DNA of 64,000 nucleotides from Tahibacter soli (GCF_025717065.2 NZ_JAOVZO020000019.1:310001-374000); one strand, 5' to 3'; counted from the stretch's first letter, positions 26,660-36,735 are shown. The notes: a model not told the origin generated them from the letters alone. Made by a program: numbers and translations.

Positions 26660-27331
26660 ATGTCCGCGATGGTCGGCGCCGCACCGGCGCGAATTCCGCT
26701 AGGGTTGAAACTCGCGTTCACCGCGTTCATGGCGGTGATGGTGCCGTTCTACTGGATCACATACGGACCGACGAACTTTCTGTACTTCTGCGACGTCGCG
26801 ATGTTCCTGACGCTCGCGGCGCTGTGGACCGAGTCGCCGCTCGCAGCGTCGATTCCGGCGGTCGGCCTGATCTTTCCGCAGGCGGTGTGGTGCGTCGATT
26901 TCTTCGCGACGATGCTCGGCCATCCGCTGCTCGGCATGACGTCGTACATGTTCAACGACGGCATCGCGCTGTTCGCGCGCGGCCTGTCGTCGTTCCACCT
27001 GTGGCTGCCGTTCGTGCTCCTGTATCTCGTCGCGCGCGTCGGCTACGACCGCCGCGCGTTCGCGGCCTGGACGCTGATCGCGTGGGTGCTGATCACGGTG
27101 TGCTACTGGCTGCTGCCGGGGCCGCCGCCGGACCCGGCGAATCCCAACGTGCCGGTCAACATCAACTACGTCTACGGCTTCGACGACAACGCGGCGCAGA
27201 CGCTGATGCCGCAATGGGCATGGCTCGCGATGCTGTATCTCGGTCTGCCGCTCGTCGTGTTCGCGCCGACGCACTGGGCGCTGGCGAAATATTACGGCGC
27301 CGTCAGCACCGCGAGAAACGCCTCGCCGTAG
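26660..27331 (+). CDS. Hypothetical multi-pass membrane protein (223 aa)
   Basis: Of several nearby ATGs I chose 26660, which has AGGGGG about 7 bases upstream; 26654 lies too close to it. The protein has about six or seven transmembrane segments, beginning [18 protein letters not shown] and including [32 protein letters not shown] and [19 protein letters not shown], with a Pro-rich loop ([15 protein letters not shown]) after the last. No enzyme motif is seen. It is divergent from mrfA and shares the dyad-rich upstream region. Its 3' end overlaps the recQ 3' end by 40 bases on the opposite strand. Confidence 0.75.
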   Translation: MSAMVGAAPARIPLGLKLAFTAFMAVMVPFYWITYGPTNFLYFCDVAMFLTLAALWTESPLAASIPAVGLIFPQAVWCVDFFATMLGHPLLGMTSYMFNDGIALFARGLSSFHLWLPFVLLYLVARVGYDRRAFAAWTLIAWVLITVCYWLLPGPPPDPANPNVPVNINYVYGFDDNAAQTLMPQWAWLAMLYLGLPLVVFAPTHWALAKYYGAVSTARNASP

Positions 27332-29130
27332 CGCTCGAGCTTCGTCGCGCCGACGCCCGAGATGCCGCCGAGTTCGCGCATCGACGTCGGGTGCTCGCGC
27401 AGCATGTCGAGCAGCGTCGCGTCGTGGAAGATCACGTACGCCGGCACGTTCTGGTCTTTCGCGAGCCGCGCCCGCGTCGCGCGCAGCGCGTCCCACAGCG
27501 GCTGTTCGTCGGCCGTGATTTCCAGGCTGTTGCGTTCGCGCGGCGCGCGGCCTTCCTTGCGGCCGGCGCTGCGCTGCGCGCGGCGTTCGGCGCGATCGGC
27601 CTCGCGGCGCATGCGCACGGTCAGCCCGCCCTTGAGCACCGCGCGCGCCGCGTCGGTCAGGCGCAGCGTGCCGAAGCCTTCGTGGTCGGCCGCGAGAAAA
27701 CCCATCGCGACGAGCTGGCGGAACACGCCGCGCCACTGCTTCTCGTCGAGATCGGCGCCGATGCCGTAGACCGTGAGCCGGTCGTGGCCGAGGTTGCGGA
27801 TGCGTTCCTCATCCTGCCCGCGCAGCACGTTGACGACGTGCGCGACGCCGAAGCGCTGGCCGGTGCGGTACACGGCCGACAGCGCCTTCTGCGCGGCCTG
27901 CGTCGCGTCCCACGTCTGCGGCGGATCGAGGCAGACGTCGCAGTTGCCGCACGGCTCGTCGCGCGTCTCGCCGAAGTACGCGAGCAGCACCTGGCGGCGG
28001 CAGCGCGTCGCTTCGGCGTAGCCGAGCAGCGCTTCGAGCTTCGCGCGTTCGACGCGCTTGCGCTCTTCGCCGGATTCGGACTGCGCGATCATCTGGCTCA
28101 TCGTCACGACGTCGCCGAGCCCGTAGCACATCCACGCCTCGGACGGCAGGCCGTCGCGGCCGGCGCGGCCGGTTTCCTGGTAGTAGCCTTCCATGCTCTT
28201 CGGCAGATCCAGATGCGCGACGTAGCGCACGTCGGGCTTGTCGATACCCATGCCGAACGCGATCGTCGCGACCATGACGATGCCGTCTTCGCGCAGGAAG
28301 CGCTGCTGGTTCCGCGCGCGCTGCGCCTGCTCCATGCCGGCGTGGTACGCGAGCGCGTCGACGCCTTCGTCGACGAGCCACGCCGCGGTCTCGTCGACCT
28401 TGCGCCGCGACAGGCAGTATACGATGCCGGATTCTCCACGATGCCGCACCAGGAAATCCTTGAGCTGGCGGCGCGCGTTGTCCTTCTGCACGACGCTGTA
28501 GCGGATGTTCGGCCGGTCGAAGCTCGAGACGAACCGGCGCGCGTCGTCGAGCGCGAGGCGTTCGACGATCTCGCGCCGCGTCGGCTCGTCGGCCGTCGCC
28601 GTCAGCGCGATGCGCGGCACGTTCGGGTAGCGTTCGTGCAAGAGGTTCAGACCGCGGTATTCCGGGCGGAAGTCGTGACCCCACTGCGATACGCAGTGCG
28701 CCTCGTCGATCGCGAACAGCGAAATCGGCAGGCGGTCGATCTGCTCGAGCATGCGTTCGGTCAGGAGGCGCTCGGGCGCGACGTAAAGCAGTTTCAATTG
28801 ACCGCTCGCGAGGCGGCGTTCGACGTCGCGCTGCGTCATCGCGTCCTGCGAGGAGTTCAGGAACGCCGCGGCGACGCCGAGCTGCGTGAGCGCGTCGACC
28901 TGGTCCTGCATCAGCGCGATCAGCGGCGACACGACGATCGCGGTGCCGTCGCGCAGCAGCGCGGGAATCTGATAGCACAGCGACTTGCCGCCGCCGGTCG
29001 GCATCAGCACGAGACAATCGTTGCCGGCCGCGAGATTCGCGACGATGTCTTCCTGGCCGGGACGGAATCGGTCGTAACCGAAAACCGATTTCAAGATCGC
29101 GTGCGCGTCCTGCGTCGTGGTGCTCGTCAT
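27292..29130 (-). CDS. recQ: ATP-dependent DNA helicase RecQ
   Basis: A 612-residue RecQ starting at ATG 29130. It has Walker [14 protein letters not shown], the RecQ DEAH box [20 protein letters not shown], the RecQ-specific arginine/zinc region with four cysteines ([12 protein letters not shown], then EPCGNCDVC), a winged-helix (RQC) domain and a C-terminal HRDC domain ([38 protein letters not shown]). It unwinds DNA 3'-5' in recombination and replication-fork repair. The long in-frame extension upstream to 29418 overlaps the divergent lipoprotein gene and is rejected. Its end overlaps the convergent membrane protein gene by 40 bases. Confidence 0.97.
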   Translation of the reverse strand: MTSTTTQDAHAILKSVFGYDRFRPGQEDIVANLAAGNDCLVLMPTGGGKSLCYQIPALLRDGTAIVVSPLIALMQDQVDALTQLGVAAAFLNSSQDAMTQRDVERRLASGQLKLLYVAPERLLTERMLEQIDRLPISLFAIDEAHCVSQWGHDFRPEYRGLNLLHERYPNVPRIALTATADEPTRREIVERLALDDARRFVSSFDRPNIRYSVVQKDNARRQLKDFLVRHRGESGIVYCLSRRKVDETAAWLVDEGVDALAYHAGMEQAQRARNQQRFLREDGIVMVATIAFGMGIDKPDVRYVAHLDLPKSMEGYYQETGRAGRDGLPSEAWMCYGLGDVVTMSQMIAQSESGEERKRVERAKLEALLGYAEATRCRRQVLLAYFGETRDEPCGNCDVCLDPPQTWDATQAAQKALSAVYRTGQRFGVAHVVNVLRGQDEERIRNLGHDRLTVYGIGADLDEKQWRGVFRQLVAMGFLAADHEGFGTLRLTDAARAVLKGGLTVRMRREADRAERRAQRSAGRKEGRAPRERNSLEITADEQPLWDALRATRARLAKDQNVPAYVIFHDATLLDMLREHPTSMRELGGISGVGATKLERYGEAFLAVLTAP

Positions 29131-29294
29131 CCGGCGATGGTAAAGAACGCGACCGACGGCGTCGAGGCGAACGCGCGACATACGCAGCGTTCGTCGCTTG
29201 CATCGGTCCGGGGCGCGGTCGATTCTTCGCACGTCGCCGCGGACCGCGGCGCTCGGGCGGGCAAGATGCCCTTTTTCCCACCTTCTGGTACATT

Positions 29295-29310
29295 TCAAAC
29301 AGTCGTTTGA
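29295..29310 (+). promoter_or_regulatory. PsrA-like operator upstream of the lipoprotein-fadE operon
   Basis: The sequence TCAAAC-AGTC-GTTTGA is a perfect 6-bp-arm palindrome and fits the PsrA consensus [GC]AAAC-N2-4-GTTT[GC] described in Pseudomonas. It lies 7 bases before the ATG at 29318 and overlaps the Shine-Dalgarno sequence (GAGG at 29309-29312), a position suited to repression. PsrA responds to long-chain fatty acids and controls beta-oxidation genes; the operon here encodes an acyl-CoA dehydrogenase. Confidence 0.7.
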
Positions 29311-29317
29311 GGACCGT

Positions 29318-29794
29318 ATGAACCTCTCCCGCGTCGCCAAGTTCGCCTTCGCCATCGCCTTGACCAGTCTCGTCGCCGCCTGCGGCGGCGGCACCGGCGG
29401 CCTGCCCAAGCGCATCAACCCGCCGTCCGCGAGCGTGCAGCAGATGCGCGTGCTGCCCGACGGACGCTGGGAACTCGAACTGCGCGTGCAGAACTACAGC
29501 ACGGTGCCGATGACGTTCGGCACGATCGAGGCGCAGATGCAGGTTCAGGAGATCAACGCCGGCTCGCTGTACGTGCCGGTGAATCTCGAAATTCCGGGCC
29601 AGAACGCCGACGTCGTGCACGCGACGGTGTCGCCCACGAGCGGCGCGCGCGAAGCGCTCAAGGCCGCGCCGGGCAGCGGCGTCGCCTACAAGCTGACCGG
29701 CAGCATCCAGATCACCGCGCCGGACAAGCGTTTCAACTTCGACCATGCGAGCCGGCTCGATCCCGTGCCGGGCGTTCCCAACACCTATCGATAA
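29318..29794 (+). CDS. Lipoprotein, LEA14-like, cotranscribed with fadE
   Basis: A 158-residue lipoprotein. The signal sequence [20 protein letters not shown] ends in a lipobox (LVAAC, Cys22), followed by GGG. The mature region reads as one beta-sandwich of the LEA14/WHy type ([20 protein letters not shown]), ending [20 protein letters not shown]. It lies 17 bases upstream of an acyl-CoA dehydrogenase gene and directly behind a PsrA-like palindrome, so its production is probably linked to fatty acid breakdown. Residue 2 after the lipid-bearing Cys is Gly, favouring outer membrane sorting. Molecular function unknown. Confidence 0.82.
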   Translation: MNLSRVAKFAFAIALTSLVAACGGGTGGLPKRINPPSASVQQMRVLPDGRWELELRVQNYSTVPMTFGTIEAQMQVQEINAGSLYVPVNLEIPGQNADVVHATVSPTSGAREALKAAPGSGVAYKLTGSIQITAPDKRFNFDHASRLDPVPGVPNTYR

Positions 29795-29811
29795 ACGGAC
29801 TGGTACAGATC

Positions 29812-31596
29812 ATGAGCAAGTACGCCGCACCGCTGACCGACATGCGCTTTGCGCTCTACGACGTGCTCGGCGCCGACGCGCTGTTCGCCCGCCTGCCGGG
29901 CGGCGACGCGGCGACGCGCGACGTCGTCGACGCGGTGCTCGACGAGGCGGCGCGCTTCGCGCAGACCGTGCTGGCGCCGCTCAACCAGGCCGGCGACGCC
30001 GAAGGCTGCCACTTCGCCGACGGCGTGGTGACCACGCCCAAGGGCTTCAAGGAGGCCTACGCGCAGTTCGTCGACGGCGGCTGGGCCGCGCTCAACGCGC
30101 CCGAGCAGTACGGCGGCCAGCACATGCCCGAAACGCTCGGCGCCCCGATCAAGGAAATGCTCGATTCGGCGAACCTGTCGTGGGCGAACTTCCCGCTGCT
30201 GTCGCACGGCGCGAGCGAGGCGCTCAAGCAGCACGGCGAGGAATGGCAGCGCGAAGTGTTCCTGAAGCCCATCGTCTCGGGCCGCTGGACCGGCACGATG
30301 TGCCTGACCGAACCGCATTGCGGCACCGACCTCGGCCTGCTCAAGACCAAGGCCGAGCCGGCCGCCGACGGCACGGTGCGCATCACCGGCACGAAGATCT
30401 TCATCACCGCGGGCGAGCACGACCTGACCGAGAACATCGTGCACCTCGTGCTCGCGCGCCTGCCGGACGCGCCGGCCGGCACGAAAGGCATTTCGCTGTT
30501 CATCGTGCCGAAGTTCAAGGTGTCGCGCGACGGCGTCATGGGCGACCGCAACGCGCTCGCGTGCGGCTCGATCGAGCACAAGATGGGCATCAAGGCGTCG
30601 GCCACCTGCGTGATGAACTTCGACGGCGCCGAGGGCTATCTCATCGGCCAGCCGAACAAGGGCCTGAACGCGATGTTCACCATGATGAACACCGCACGCA
30701 TCGCCGTGGGCTACCAGGGCCTCGCGCTGACCGAACGCGCCTACCAGAACTCGCTCGCGTACGCGCGCGACCGCCTGCAGATGCGTGCGCTGACCGGCCC
30801 CAAGCGCCCGGACAAGCCGGCCGACCCGCTGATCGTGCATCCGGACATCCGCCGCATGCTGCTCACGCAGAAGGCGTTCGCCGAAGGCGGCCGCGTGCTC
30901 GGCTACTACGCCGCGACGCTGGTCGACGTGATCGAACGCAGCGAAGACGCGGCCGAGCGCCGGAAGGCCGACGAACTCCTCGGCTTCATCACGCCGATCG
31001 TCAAGGCGCTGCTGACCGAAGCCGCGCAGGAAACGACGTATTGCGCCGTGCAGATCTTCGGCGGACACGGCTATATCGCCGAATGGGGCATGGAGCAGTT
31101 CGCGCGCGACGCGCGCATCACGACCATCTACGAAGGCACGACGCAGATCCAGGCGCTCGACCTGCTCGGCCGCAAGATCATGCAACTGCAGGGCGCGGGC
31201 CTGCGCCATTTCGTCGAGGAAATCAGCGGGTTCTGCCATGCGCAGCAGGCGAACGCGAACGTCATCGAATTCATCAAGCCGCTGGCCGAACTGACCCAGG
31301 AGTGGATCGGCCTGACGCAGGAAATCGGCAAGAAGGCGATGGGCAACGCCGACGAAATGGGCGCCGCGGCGGTCGACTACCTGTTCTACGCGGGCTATAT
31401 CAGCCTCGCGTATTTCTGGGCGCGCAGCGTCGTCGCGGCCGACGCGTCGGCGCATCCGGCCGAATTCAAGGACAGCAAACGCCTGACCGCGCGGTTCTTC
31501 TATTCGCGCATCCTGCCGCGCACGCGCGGCCACCTCGCGGCGATCCGCGCGGGCGCCGACAGCCTGATGGCGATGCCGGACGCGCTGTTCGGCTAA
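29812..31596 (+). CDS. fadE: Acyl-CoA dehydrogenase (FadE-type, 594 aa)
   Basis: A long-form acyl-CoA dehydrogenase with an extra C-terminal domain. Recognisable elements are MCLTEPHCGTDLGLLKTKA (FAD/substrate loop), the ITGTKIFITAGEHD segment, EHKMGIKASATCVMNF, and FGGHGYIAEWGMEQFARDAR followed by TTIYEGTTQIQALDLLGRK, where the glutamate of YEGTT is the expected catalytic base. It catalyses the FAD-dependent first oxidation of acyl-CoA in beta-oxidation. It sits second in an operon behind a lipoprotein and a PsrA-like operator, so induction by fatty acids is likely. Confidence 0.93.
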   Translation: MSKYAAPLTDMRFALYDVLGADALFARLPGGDAATRDVVDAVLDEAARFAQTVLAPLNQAGDAEGCHFADGVVTTPKGFKEAYAQFVDGGWAALNAPEQYGGQHMPETLGAPIKEMLDSANLSWANFPLLSHGASEALKQHGEEWQREVFLKPIVSGRWTGTMCLTEPHCGTDLGLLKTKAEPAADGTVRITGTKIFITAGEHDLTENIVHLVLARLPDAPAGTKGISLFIVPKFKVSRDGVMGDRNALACGSIEHKMGIKASATCVMNFDGAEGYLIGQPNKGLNAMFTMMNTARIAVGYQGLALTERAYQNSLAYARDRLQMRALTGPKRPDKPADPLIVHPDIRRMLLTQKAFAEGGRVLGYYAATLVDVIERSEDAAERRKADELLGFITPIVKALLTEAAQETTYCAVQIFGGHGYIAEWGMEQFARDARITTIYEGTTQIQALDLLGRKIMQLQGAGLRHFVEEISGFCHAQQANANVIEFIKPLAELTQEWIGLTQEIGKKAMGNADEMGAAAVDYLFYAGYISLAYFWARSVVAADASAHPAEFKDSKRLTARFFYSRILPRTRGHLAAIRAGADSLMAMPDALFG

Positions 31597-31628
31597 ACGG
31601 CTCGCCACGGCCGAAACGTACCGCGCAG

Positions 31629-31656
31629 CCGCCGGACGGACCCTTCCGCCCGGCGG
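31629..31656 (+). terminator. Terminator-like hairpin after fadE
   Basis: CCGCCGG-A-CGG at 31629-31639 pairs with 31646-31656 (one A/C mismatch) around a 6-base loop, 33 bases after the fadE stop. It is followed by TCTCCGCC, not a T-tract, so intrinsic termination is uncertain. Confidence 0.45.
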
Positions 31657-31731
31657 TCTCCGCCGAGGGGCTGGAACTGCGCCCCCGGCTTCCGCTAATT
31701 TCGCAACACACGATCTTGCGGAACGAGGACC

Positions 31732-32211
31732 ATGGAAGCCGAGTCAGGCATTCATATCCGTCTCGCCGACGCCGGCGACGACGATTTCATCCTGGGATTG
31801 GTCGATCGTTTCGTGAGTTTCGAGCTGCCCCGCTGGCGGCGCAAAGGCGAAACCGCCGAGGGCATACGCCGCGATATCGCGCGGCACCTGCGCGAGCAGC
31901 CGGCCGGTTCGCACCTGTTCGTTGCCGAGGACGACGACGGCGAGCGCGTGGGTTTTCTGCACCTGCAGACGGTGACCGATTTCTTCACCGGCGCGCAGAA
32001 CTGCCATATTTCCGACCTGGCGGTCACGCCGGGCCACGACGGCAAGGGCGTCGGCCGCGCGCTGCTCGCCTACAGCGAACGCTGGGCGCGCGAGCATCAC
32101 TGCCGCTTCGTCACGCTGTCGGTGTTCGAAGGCAACGCCCGCGCCCGCGAGCTGTACGCCGCACAGGGCTACGGCGTCGAGCTGCTGCGCATGGTCAAGC
32201 CGGTGAAATAG
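31732..32211 (+). CDS. GNAT-family N-acetyltransferase (159 aa)
   Basis: A single GNAT domain. It begins IHIRLADAGDDDFILGLVDR, has the strand-4/loop region HISDLAVTPGHDGKGVGRAL containing the acetyl-CoA pyrophosphate loop, and closes with RFVTLSVFEGNARARELYAA-QGY. AGAACGAGGACC precedes the ATG. Short stand-alone GNATs of this kind often acetylate small molecules or protein N-termini; the substrate cannot be read from the sequence. It appears to be monocistronic. Confidence 0.88.
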   Translation: MEAESGIHIRLADAGDDDFILGLVDRFVSFELPRWRRKGETAEGIRRDIARHLREQPAGSHLFVAEDDDGERVGFLHLQTVTDFFTGAQNCHISDLAVTPGHDGKGVGRALLAYSERWAREHHCRFVTLSVFEGNARARELYAAQGYGVELLRMVKPVK

Positions 32212-32439
32212 CCCTCGACCCCGGATTTCGGCCGGTTCGCGATCCCGCGGTCGCGTTAGTCACGAAATCGTGGCGGCTTCTTCACGCACGCCGGCTACAA
32301 TTCCCGGCGCCGGACGGAAGCCGGCGATGTTCGGGTAATAGCCGTGCCGGCGTTCTTACGCTTTGTTCCGGATGTGATGGAGTTCTCATTCCATTGCCGT
32401 CCGTGGGCTGGCTCATCTCAAAAGAGTGGGGGATAAATC

Positions 32440-33363
32440 ATGAAGCTTCTCGCAAGCACCGGTCGCGTGGTCGCGGCCCTGTTGCTGTTCGCGCTGTTCT
32501 CGACGCAAGCCTATGCGCAGGCGACGCGCACCTGGGTGTCGGGCGTCGGCGACGATGCCAACCCCTGCAGCCGCACCGCCCCGTGCAAGACGTTTGCGGG
32601 CGCGATCTCCAAGACCGCGGCGTCCGGCGTCATCAGCGTGCTCGACCCGGGCGGCTTCGGCGCCGTCACGATCACCAAGTCGATCACGATCGAGACCGAC
32701 GGCCAGCTCGCCGGCGTGCTCAGCGCCGGCACGAACGGCGTCATCGTCAACGCGGGCGTGAACGACAACGTCGTGCTGCGCGGCCTGTCGATCGACGGCG
32801 CCGGCACCGGCCTCAACGGCATCCGCTACATCGCCGGCAAGAGCCTGACGGTCGAACGCTGCGTCATCAACGGCGTGACCCAGAAGGGCATCGACTTCAG
32901 CCCGACCGGCGCCTCGACGCTGACCGTGGTCGAGTCGGACATCCACGGCGCCGCCAACGCGGTCAACGGCGGCGCGATCTCGGTCACGCCGGCCGTCGGC
33001 GGTTCGGCCAACGCGATCGTCGAAAAGTCGCGCCTGACGCGCAACCTGTTCGGCGTCAAGGCGGCCGCACCGAGCAAGGTCACCGTGCGCGACACCATGA
33101 TCGGCAACAACGACCTCTTCGGCGTGCAGGCGACCGGCAACGGCGCCGTGATGTTCGTCGACAACTCCGTGCTCACGAACAACCCGGGCGCGGCGGTCGG
33201 TGCGGTCAGCTCCGGCCAGATCACGCTCTCGCGCACCGCGATCTTCGGCAACGGCACGGGCCTGACCGCCATCGGCGGCCAGATCTTCACGTTCGGCGAC
33301 AATCGCAACGCCGGCAACACGACGCCGGGCGCGCCGACGGCGGCCCCGACGGCCACGCAGTAA
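32440..33363 (+). CDS. Secreted right-handed beta-helix protein
   Basis: A signal peptide (MKLLASTGRVVAALLLFALF, cleavage near AYA-QA) is followed by TWVSGVGDDANPCSRTAPCK, an opening common in proteins with parallel beta-helix (pectate-lyase-like) folds. Repeating strands such as GVIVNAGVNDNVVLRGLSID and KSLTVERCVINGVTQKGID continue to the end. The low-complexity tail is PGAPTAAPTATQ. No catalytic residues of polysaccharide lyases are apparent, so binding is as likely as catalysis. SD AGTGGGGGA precedes the ATG. TACAAT at 32296-32301 could be a -10 element, giving a leader of about 130 bases. Confidence 0.85.
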   Translation: MKLLASTGRVVAALLLFALFSTQAYAQATRTWVSGVGDDANPCSRTAPCKTFAGAISKTAASGVISVLDPGGFGAVTITKSITIETDGQLAGVLSAGTNGVIVNAGVNDNVVLRGLSIDGAGTGLNGIRYIAGKSLTVERCVINGVTQKGIDFSPTGASTLTVVESDIHGAANAVNGGAISVTPAVGGSANAIVEKSRLTRNLFGVKAAAPSKVTVRDTMIGNNDLFGVQATGNGAVMFVDNSVLTNNPGAAVGAVSSGQITLSRTAIFGNGTGLTAIGGQIFTFGDNRNAGNTTPGAPTAAPTATQ

Positions 33364-33373
33364 CCGCTTCGTC

Positions 33374-33410
33374 GTGCCGGCCGCGCCCGCGTACCGGGCG
33401 CGGCCGGCAC
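33374..33410 (+). terminator. Perfect 16-bp hairpin after the beta-helix gene
   Basis: Sixteen bases at 33374-33389 pair without mismatch with 33395-33410 around a 5-base CGTAC loop, 10 bases after the stop at 33363. The stem is almost all G/C. No T-tract follows, so it is either a terminator of the type lacking U-runs, common in GC-rich genomes, or a 3'-end stabiliser. Confidence 0.65.
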
Positions 33411-33514
33411 AGCGACTCCCACGCATCCCGCATTTCCGCTATGCTCCCGCGCGCAATCAGGGAGTTACGGCGGCAGGAACGCCCGTTTCGCGTTTGGCGT
33501 GAACGGAGGACTGA

Positions 33515-34108
33515 ATGCTGGGAGCTATCCGCACCAACGGCGACATCCATTCGACGCGCGTGCTCTCGCTCGACTCGACCGGGCGCATCCTCGACTGGAT
33601 GAGCTGGCAGGATGCCGTCTGTCTCTATGTCCGCGGCGCCGTCGCCTGGACGCTCGGCGATCCGTGCCTGACGATCCACGGCGGCATGAGCCGGCTCACC
33701 GGCACGCAGACGCTGCTCGACCTGCACCCGATCGTCGCCAGCCGCGGCCACGCCCGGCCGGGCTCGTTCGAACCCGCGCCCGCGCTGACGAACGCCGCGC
33801 TGTTCGCCCGCGACCATCACCTGTGCATGTACTGCGGGCAGCATTTCCACAAGACGCAGCTCACGCGCGATCACGTGCTGCCGTTGTCCAAGGGCGGTCG
33901 CGACGACTGGGAAAACGTCGTCTGCGCATGCCTGCACTGCAACGTCCGCAAGGGCAGCCGCACGCCGACGCAGGCGCTGATGCCGCTCCTGGCCGTACCG
34001 TACCGGCCGAGTTGGGTCGAGCACCTGATCCTGTCGAACAGGAACATCCTCGCCGACCAGATGGAATTTCTCGTCGGCCATCTGCCGAAACACCGGCGAC
34101 CGCAATAG
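33515..34108 (+). CDS. HNH endonuclease
   Basis: A 197-residue protein with an HNH nuclease core: CMYCGQHFHKTQLTRDHVLP (zinc CxxC, then the DH of the His-Asp pair), LSKGGRDDWENVVCACLHCN (catalytic Asn, second CxxC) and VRKGSRTP. The N-terminal 90 residues carry no motif I recognise. Proteins of this architecture are widespread single genes in proteobacteria next to housekeeping genes, and there is no restriction-modification partner here. DNA cleavage is expected from the motif; the biological role is unknown. Confidence 0.9.
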   Translation: MLGAIRTNGDIHSTRVLSLDSTGRILDWMSWQDAVCLYVRGAVAWTLGDPCLTIHGGMSRLTGTQTLLDLHPIVASRGHARPGSFEPAPALTNAALFARDHHLCMYCGQHFHKTQLTRDHVLPLSKGGRDDWENVVCACLHCNVRKGSRTPTQALMPLLAVPYRPSWVEHLILSNRNILADQMEFLVGHLPKHRRPQ

Positions 34109-34249
34109 CCGGTCGCCTGCCCGTGACGTGCCGTTCAGGCCGCCAGGCGCGGCCGTCGGCGCGTTCTGCCCGCTTTTCGCCACGTCGCGTTCCTTGCCGC
34201 GGCCCCGACACTGGCCGAAAATAAGCGCCTGACGTCTGGAACGCCTGCA

Positions 34250-36145
34250 ATGATCAATCAGGAGCGCTACCCGCGCCTCTCCCGCATCAACTCTCCGGCC
34301 GATGTGCGCCTTCTGGGCGACGCCGAACTTCCGGATCTCGCGCGCGAGCTGCGCAACTACCTGATCGAGTCGGTGGCGACGTCGGGCGGCCATTTCGGTG
34401 CCGGCCTCGGCGTGATCGAGCTGACCGTCGCGCTGCACTATCTGTTCGAGACGCCGCAGGACCGCCTCGTCTGGGACGTCGGCCACCAGTGCTACCCGCA
34501 CAAGATCCTGACCGGCCGCCGCGACCGCATCACCACGGTCAAGAAGAAGGACGGCCTCGCGCCGTTTCCGCGCCGCGAGGAAAGCCCGTACGACACGTTC
34601 GGCGTCGGCCATTCGTCGACGTCGATCTCGGCCGCGCTCGGCATGGCCATCGCCGCCCAGCGCAAGGGCGATCCGCGCCGCGTCGTCGCGGTGATCGGCG
34701 ACGGCGCCGCGACCGCCGGCATGGCGTTCGAGGCATTGAACCACGGCGGCGACGTCGAGCCCGACCTCCTGGTCGTGCTCAACGACAACGGCATGTCGAT
34801 CAGCGAAAACGTCGGTGCGATGAGCAAGATGCTCGCGCGCCTGTTGTCGAGCCGGCGCCTGAACTGGCTGCGCGACCGCGCCAAGAACGCGATGCCGCGC
34901 GGCGGCTTCCTGTGGCGCTTCATCAAGCGCTGGGAAGAACACGTCAAGGGCATGTTCGTGCCGTCGACGCTGTTCGAGGAGCTCGGCTTCCACTACACCG
35001 GCCCGATCGACGGACACGACCTGCCGGCGCTGCTGCACGCGCTGCGCACGGTCAAGGAACTCAAGGGCCCGCAGCTGCTGCACGTCGTCACGACGAAGGG
35101 CAAGGGCTACGCGCCGGCCGAGCGCGAGCAGATCGAGTACCACGCCGTCGGCCCGTTCGACCCGGTCAAGGGCGTGACGAAGAAGGCGCCCGGCAAGCCG
35201 ACCTATACCGACGTCTTCAGCGACTGGCTGTGCGACATGGCCGCGGCCGAGCCGCGCCTGTACGGCATCACGCCGGCGATGCGCGAAGGCTCGGGCCTCG
35301 TGCGCTTCTCGCAGGAATACCCGCGGCGCTACTTCGACGTGGCCATCGCCGAGCAGCACGCCGTGACGCTCGCGGCCGGCATGGCCTGCGAAGGCGCCAA
35401 ACCGGTCGTCGCGATCTATTCAACATTTCTGCAGCGCGCGTACGACCAGCTGATCCACGACGTGGCCATCCAGAATCTCGACGTCACGTTCGCGATCGAC
35501 CGCGCGGGCGTCGTCGGCCCGGACGGCGCGACGCACGCCGGCAGCTTCGACCTGTCGTATCTGCGCTGCATTCCGAACATGGTGGTGATGGCGCCGTCCG
35601 ACGAAAACGAATGCCGCCGCATGCTCACGACCGGCCTCGCCTACGACGGCCCGGCCGCCGTGCGCTATCCGCGCGGCACCGGCCCGGGCGTCGCGATCGA
35701 ACCCGAACTGACCACGCTGCCGATCGGCAAGGCCGAAGTGCGCCGCCGCGGCACGGGCCTTGCGCTGCTCGCGTTCGGCGCGACGGTCGCGGCCGCCGAC
35801 GCGGTCGCGCTCGAACTCGGCGCGACGCTCGTCAACATGCGCTTCGTCAAACCGCTCGACGAGGAACTGCTGCGCGAGCTGGCACGCACGCACACGGCGT
35901 TCGTCACCGTCGAAGACAACGCGATCCAGGGCGGCGCGGGTTCCGCGGTCGCCGAGTTCTTCAACGCCGAAGGCGCGACGCTGCCGATCCTGCACCTGGG
36001 CCTGCCCGACGCGTTCCTCGACCACGGCAGCCGCGAAGAACTGCTCGCGCACAGCGGCGTCGACAAGAACGGCATTCGCGCCGCGGTGCTCGCGCGCTGG
36101 CCGCAGTTTCAACCGGCGCCGGCCGAATTGCGCAGCGCGGTCTAG
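34250..36145 (+). CDS. dxs: 1-deoxy-D-xylulose-5-phosphate synthase
   Basis: A full-length Dxs (631 aa). It has [20 protein letters not shown] and [18 protein letters not shown] at the substrate site, the thiamine diphosphate motif [15 protein letters not shown] through [10 protein letters not shown], and in the second domain [20 protein letters not shown] and [20 protein letters not shown]. The C-terminal transketolase domain ends normally. It condenses pyruvate with glyceraldehyde 3-phosphate in the first step of the non-mevalonate isoprenoid pathway. It is transcribed alone; no ispA or xseB is adjacent in this window. Confidence 0.97.
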   Translation: MINQERYPRLSRINSPADVRLLGDAELPDLARELRNYLIESVATSGGHFGAGLGVIELTVALHYLFETPQDRLVWDVGHQCYPHKILTGRRDRITTVKKKDGLAPFPRREESPYDTFGVGHSSTSISAALGMAIAAQRKGDPRRVVAVIGDGAATAGMAFEALNHGGDVEPDLLVVLNDNGMSISENVGAMSKMLARLLSSRRLNWLRDRAKNAMPRGGFLWRFIKRWEEHVKGMFVPSTLFEELGFHYTGPIDGHDLPALLHALRTVKELKGPQLLHVVTTKGKGYAPAEREQIEYHAVGPFDPVKGVTKKAPGKPTYTDVFSDWLCDMAAAEPRLYGITPAMREGSGLVRFSQEYPRRYFDVAIAEQHAVTLAAGMACEGAKPVVAIYSTFLQRAYDQLIHDVAIQNLDVTFAIDRAGVVGPDGATHAGSFDLSYLRCIPNMVVMAPSDENECRRMLTTGLAYDGPAAVRYPRGTGPGVAIEPELTTLPIGKAEVRRRGTGLALLAFGATVAAADAVALELGATLVNMRFVKPLDEELLRELARTHTAFVTVEDNAIQGGAGSAVAEFFNAEGATLPILHLGLPDAFLDHGSREELLAHSGVDKNGIRAAVLARWPQFQPAPAELRSAV

Positions 36146-36389
36146 GACTCAGGCGGCGTCTCCTCAACGCCGTGATCATCAACCGGTGCAGCCGCTGGTG
36201 ATGGCTGCGCCAGCCGATCTTGTCGAACAGCACGAACAGGCCCAGCTGCAAAAGGCTGCGGCCTGTGTCGCTGCGCGACACGAACGCCAGGTGCCGCCGC
36301 GCGTCGACGATCAGGGCAGGAACGTCAGTCTCTATTTTTGACTAGTAGCGCTTAAGGGGTATTGACCGTTCTTCTGAAGGCGTGACTGC
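36146..36389. other. Gene-poor region after dxs with a possible small gene fragment on the minus strand
   Basis: No intact gene is seen. On the minus strand, about 36330 down to 36150, an open stretch reads IVDARRHLAFVSRSDTGRS followed by a hydrophobic LLQLGLFVLFDKIGW. It runs into antisense dxs sequence, so it looks like the end of a lost membrane protein gene. I could not identify it. GC content appears lower near 36330-36370 than in the flanking genes. Confidence 0.35.
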
Positions 36390-36735
36390 CGCCGTGATCG
36401 CGCCCGCGTCGCGCTCGGCGACGACCAGCGGTCGTGCGCGGCGACCTCGTCGCATTGCTCAGGCGGCCTCACGCGATTCGCCGTCTTCGCCGAAGTCGAC
36501 GATGTCGAAGCACTGCTCGACGCCCTCACAAACGTCGCGGTCGACATCGTGCTGTGTGACGTGCGCATGCCGCACCTGGACGGCTCCGGCTTGTGCGAAC
36601 GCCCATGCGGCGTCGAGCGCACACCATCGGTGATCCTCATGACCACGTTCGACGACCCGGGCCTCGCTCTGCGCGCGATCGACGCCGGCGCACACGGTTT
36701 TCTGCTCCCCGTATCGGCACCATTTACCGAGATCG
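36390..36735 (+). pseudogene. Decayed NarL/LuxR-type response regulator (receiver domain only)
   Basis: In one frame the translation gives RVALGDDQ (acidic pair), then after a scrambled stretch FAVFAEVDDVEALLDALTNV, VDIVLCDVRMPHLDGSG (phospho-acceptor Asp), TPSVILMTTFDDPGLALRAI and DAGAHGFLLPVSAP. That is a receiver domain up to the beta-5 strand. The residues expected as LVRGDLVALL lie in another frame near 36435-36465. The conserved Lys after GFLL is replaced by Pro, and no helix-turn-helix domain follows. No start codon and no sensor kinase are seen. This is a remnant, not a working regulator. Confidence 0.65.

Noticed and set aside
33515..34108. HNH nuclease as part of a defence or homing system
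   Set aside because: No methyltransferase, helicase, intron or intein context is seen; neighbours are a secreted protein and dxs.
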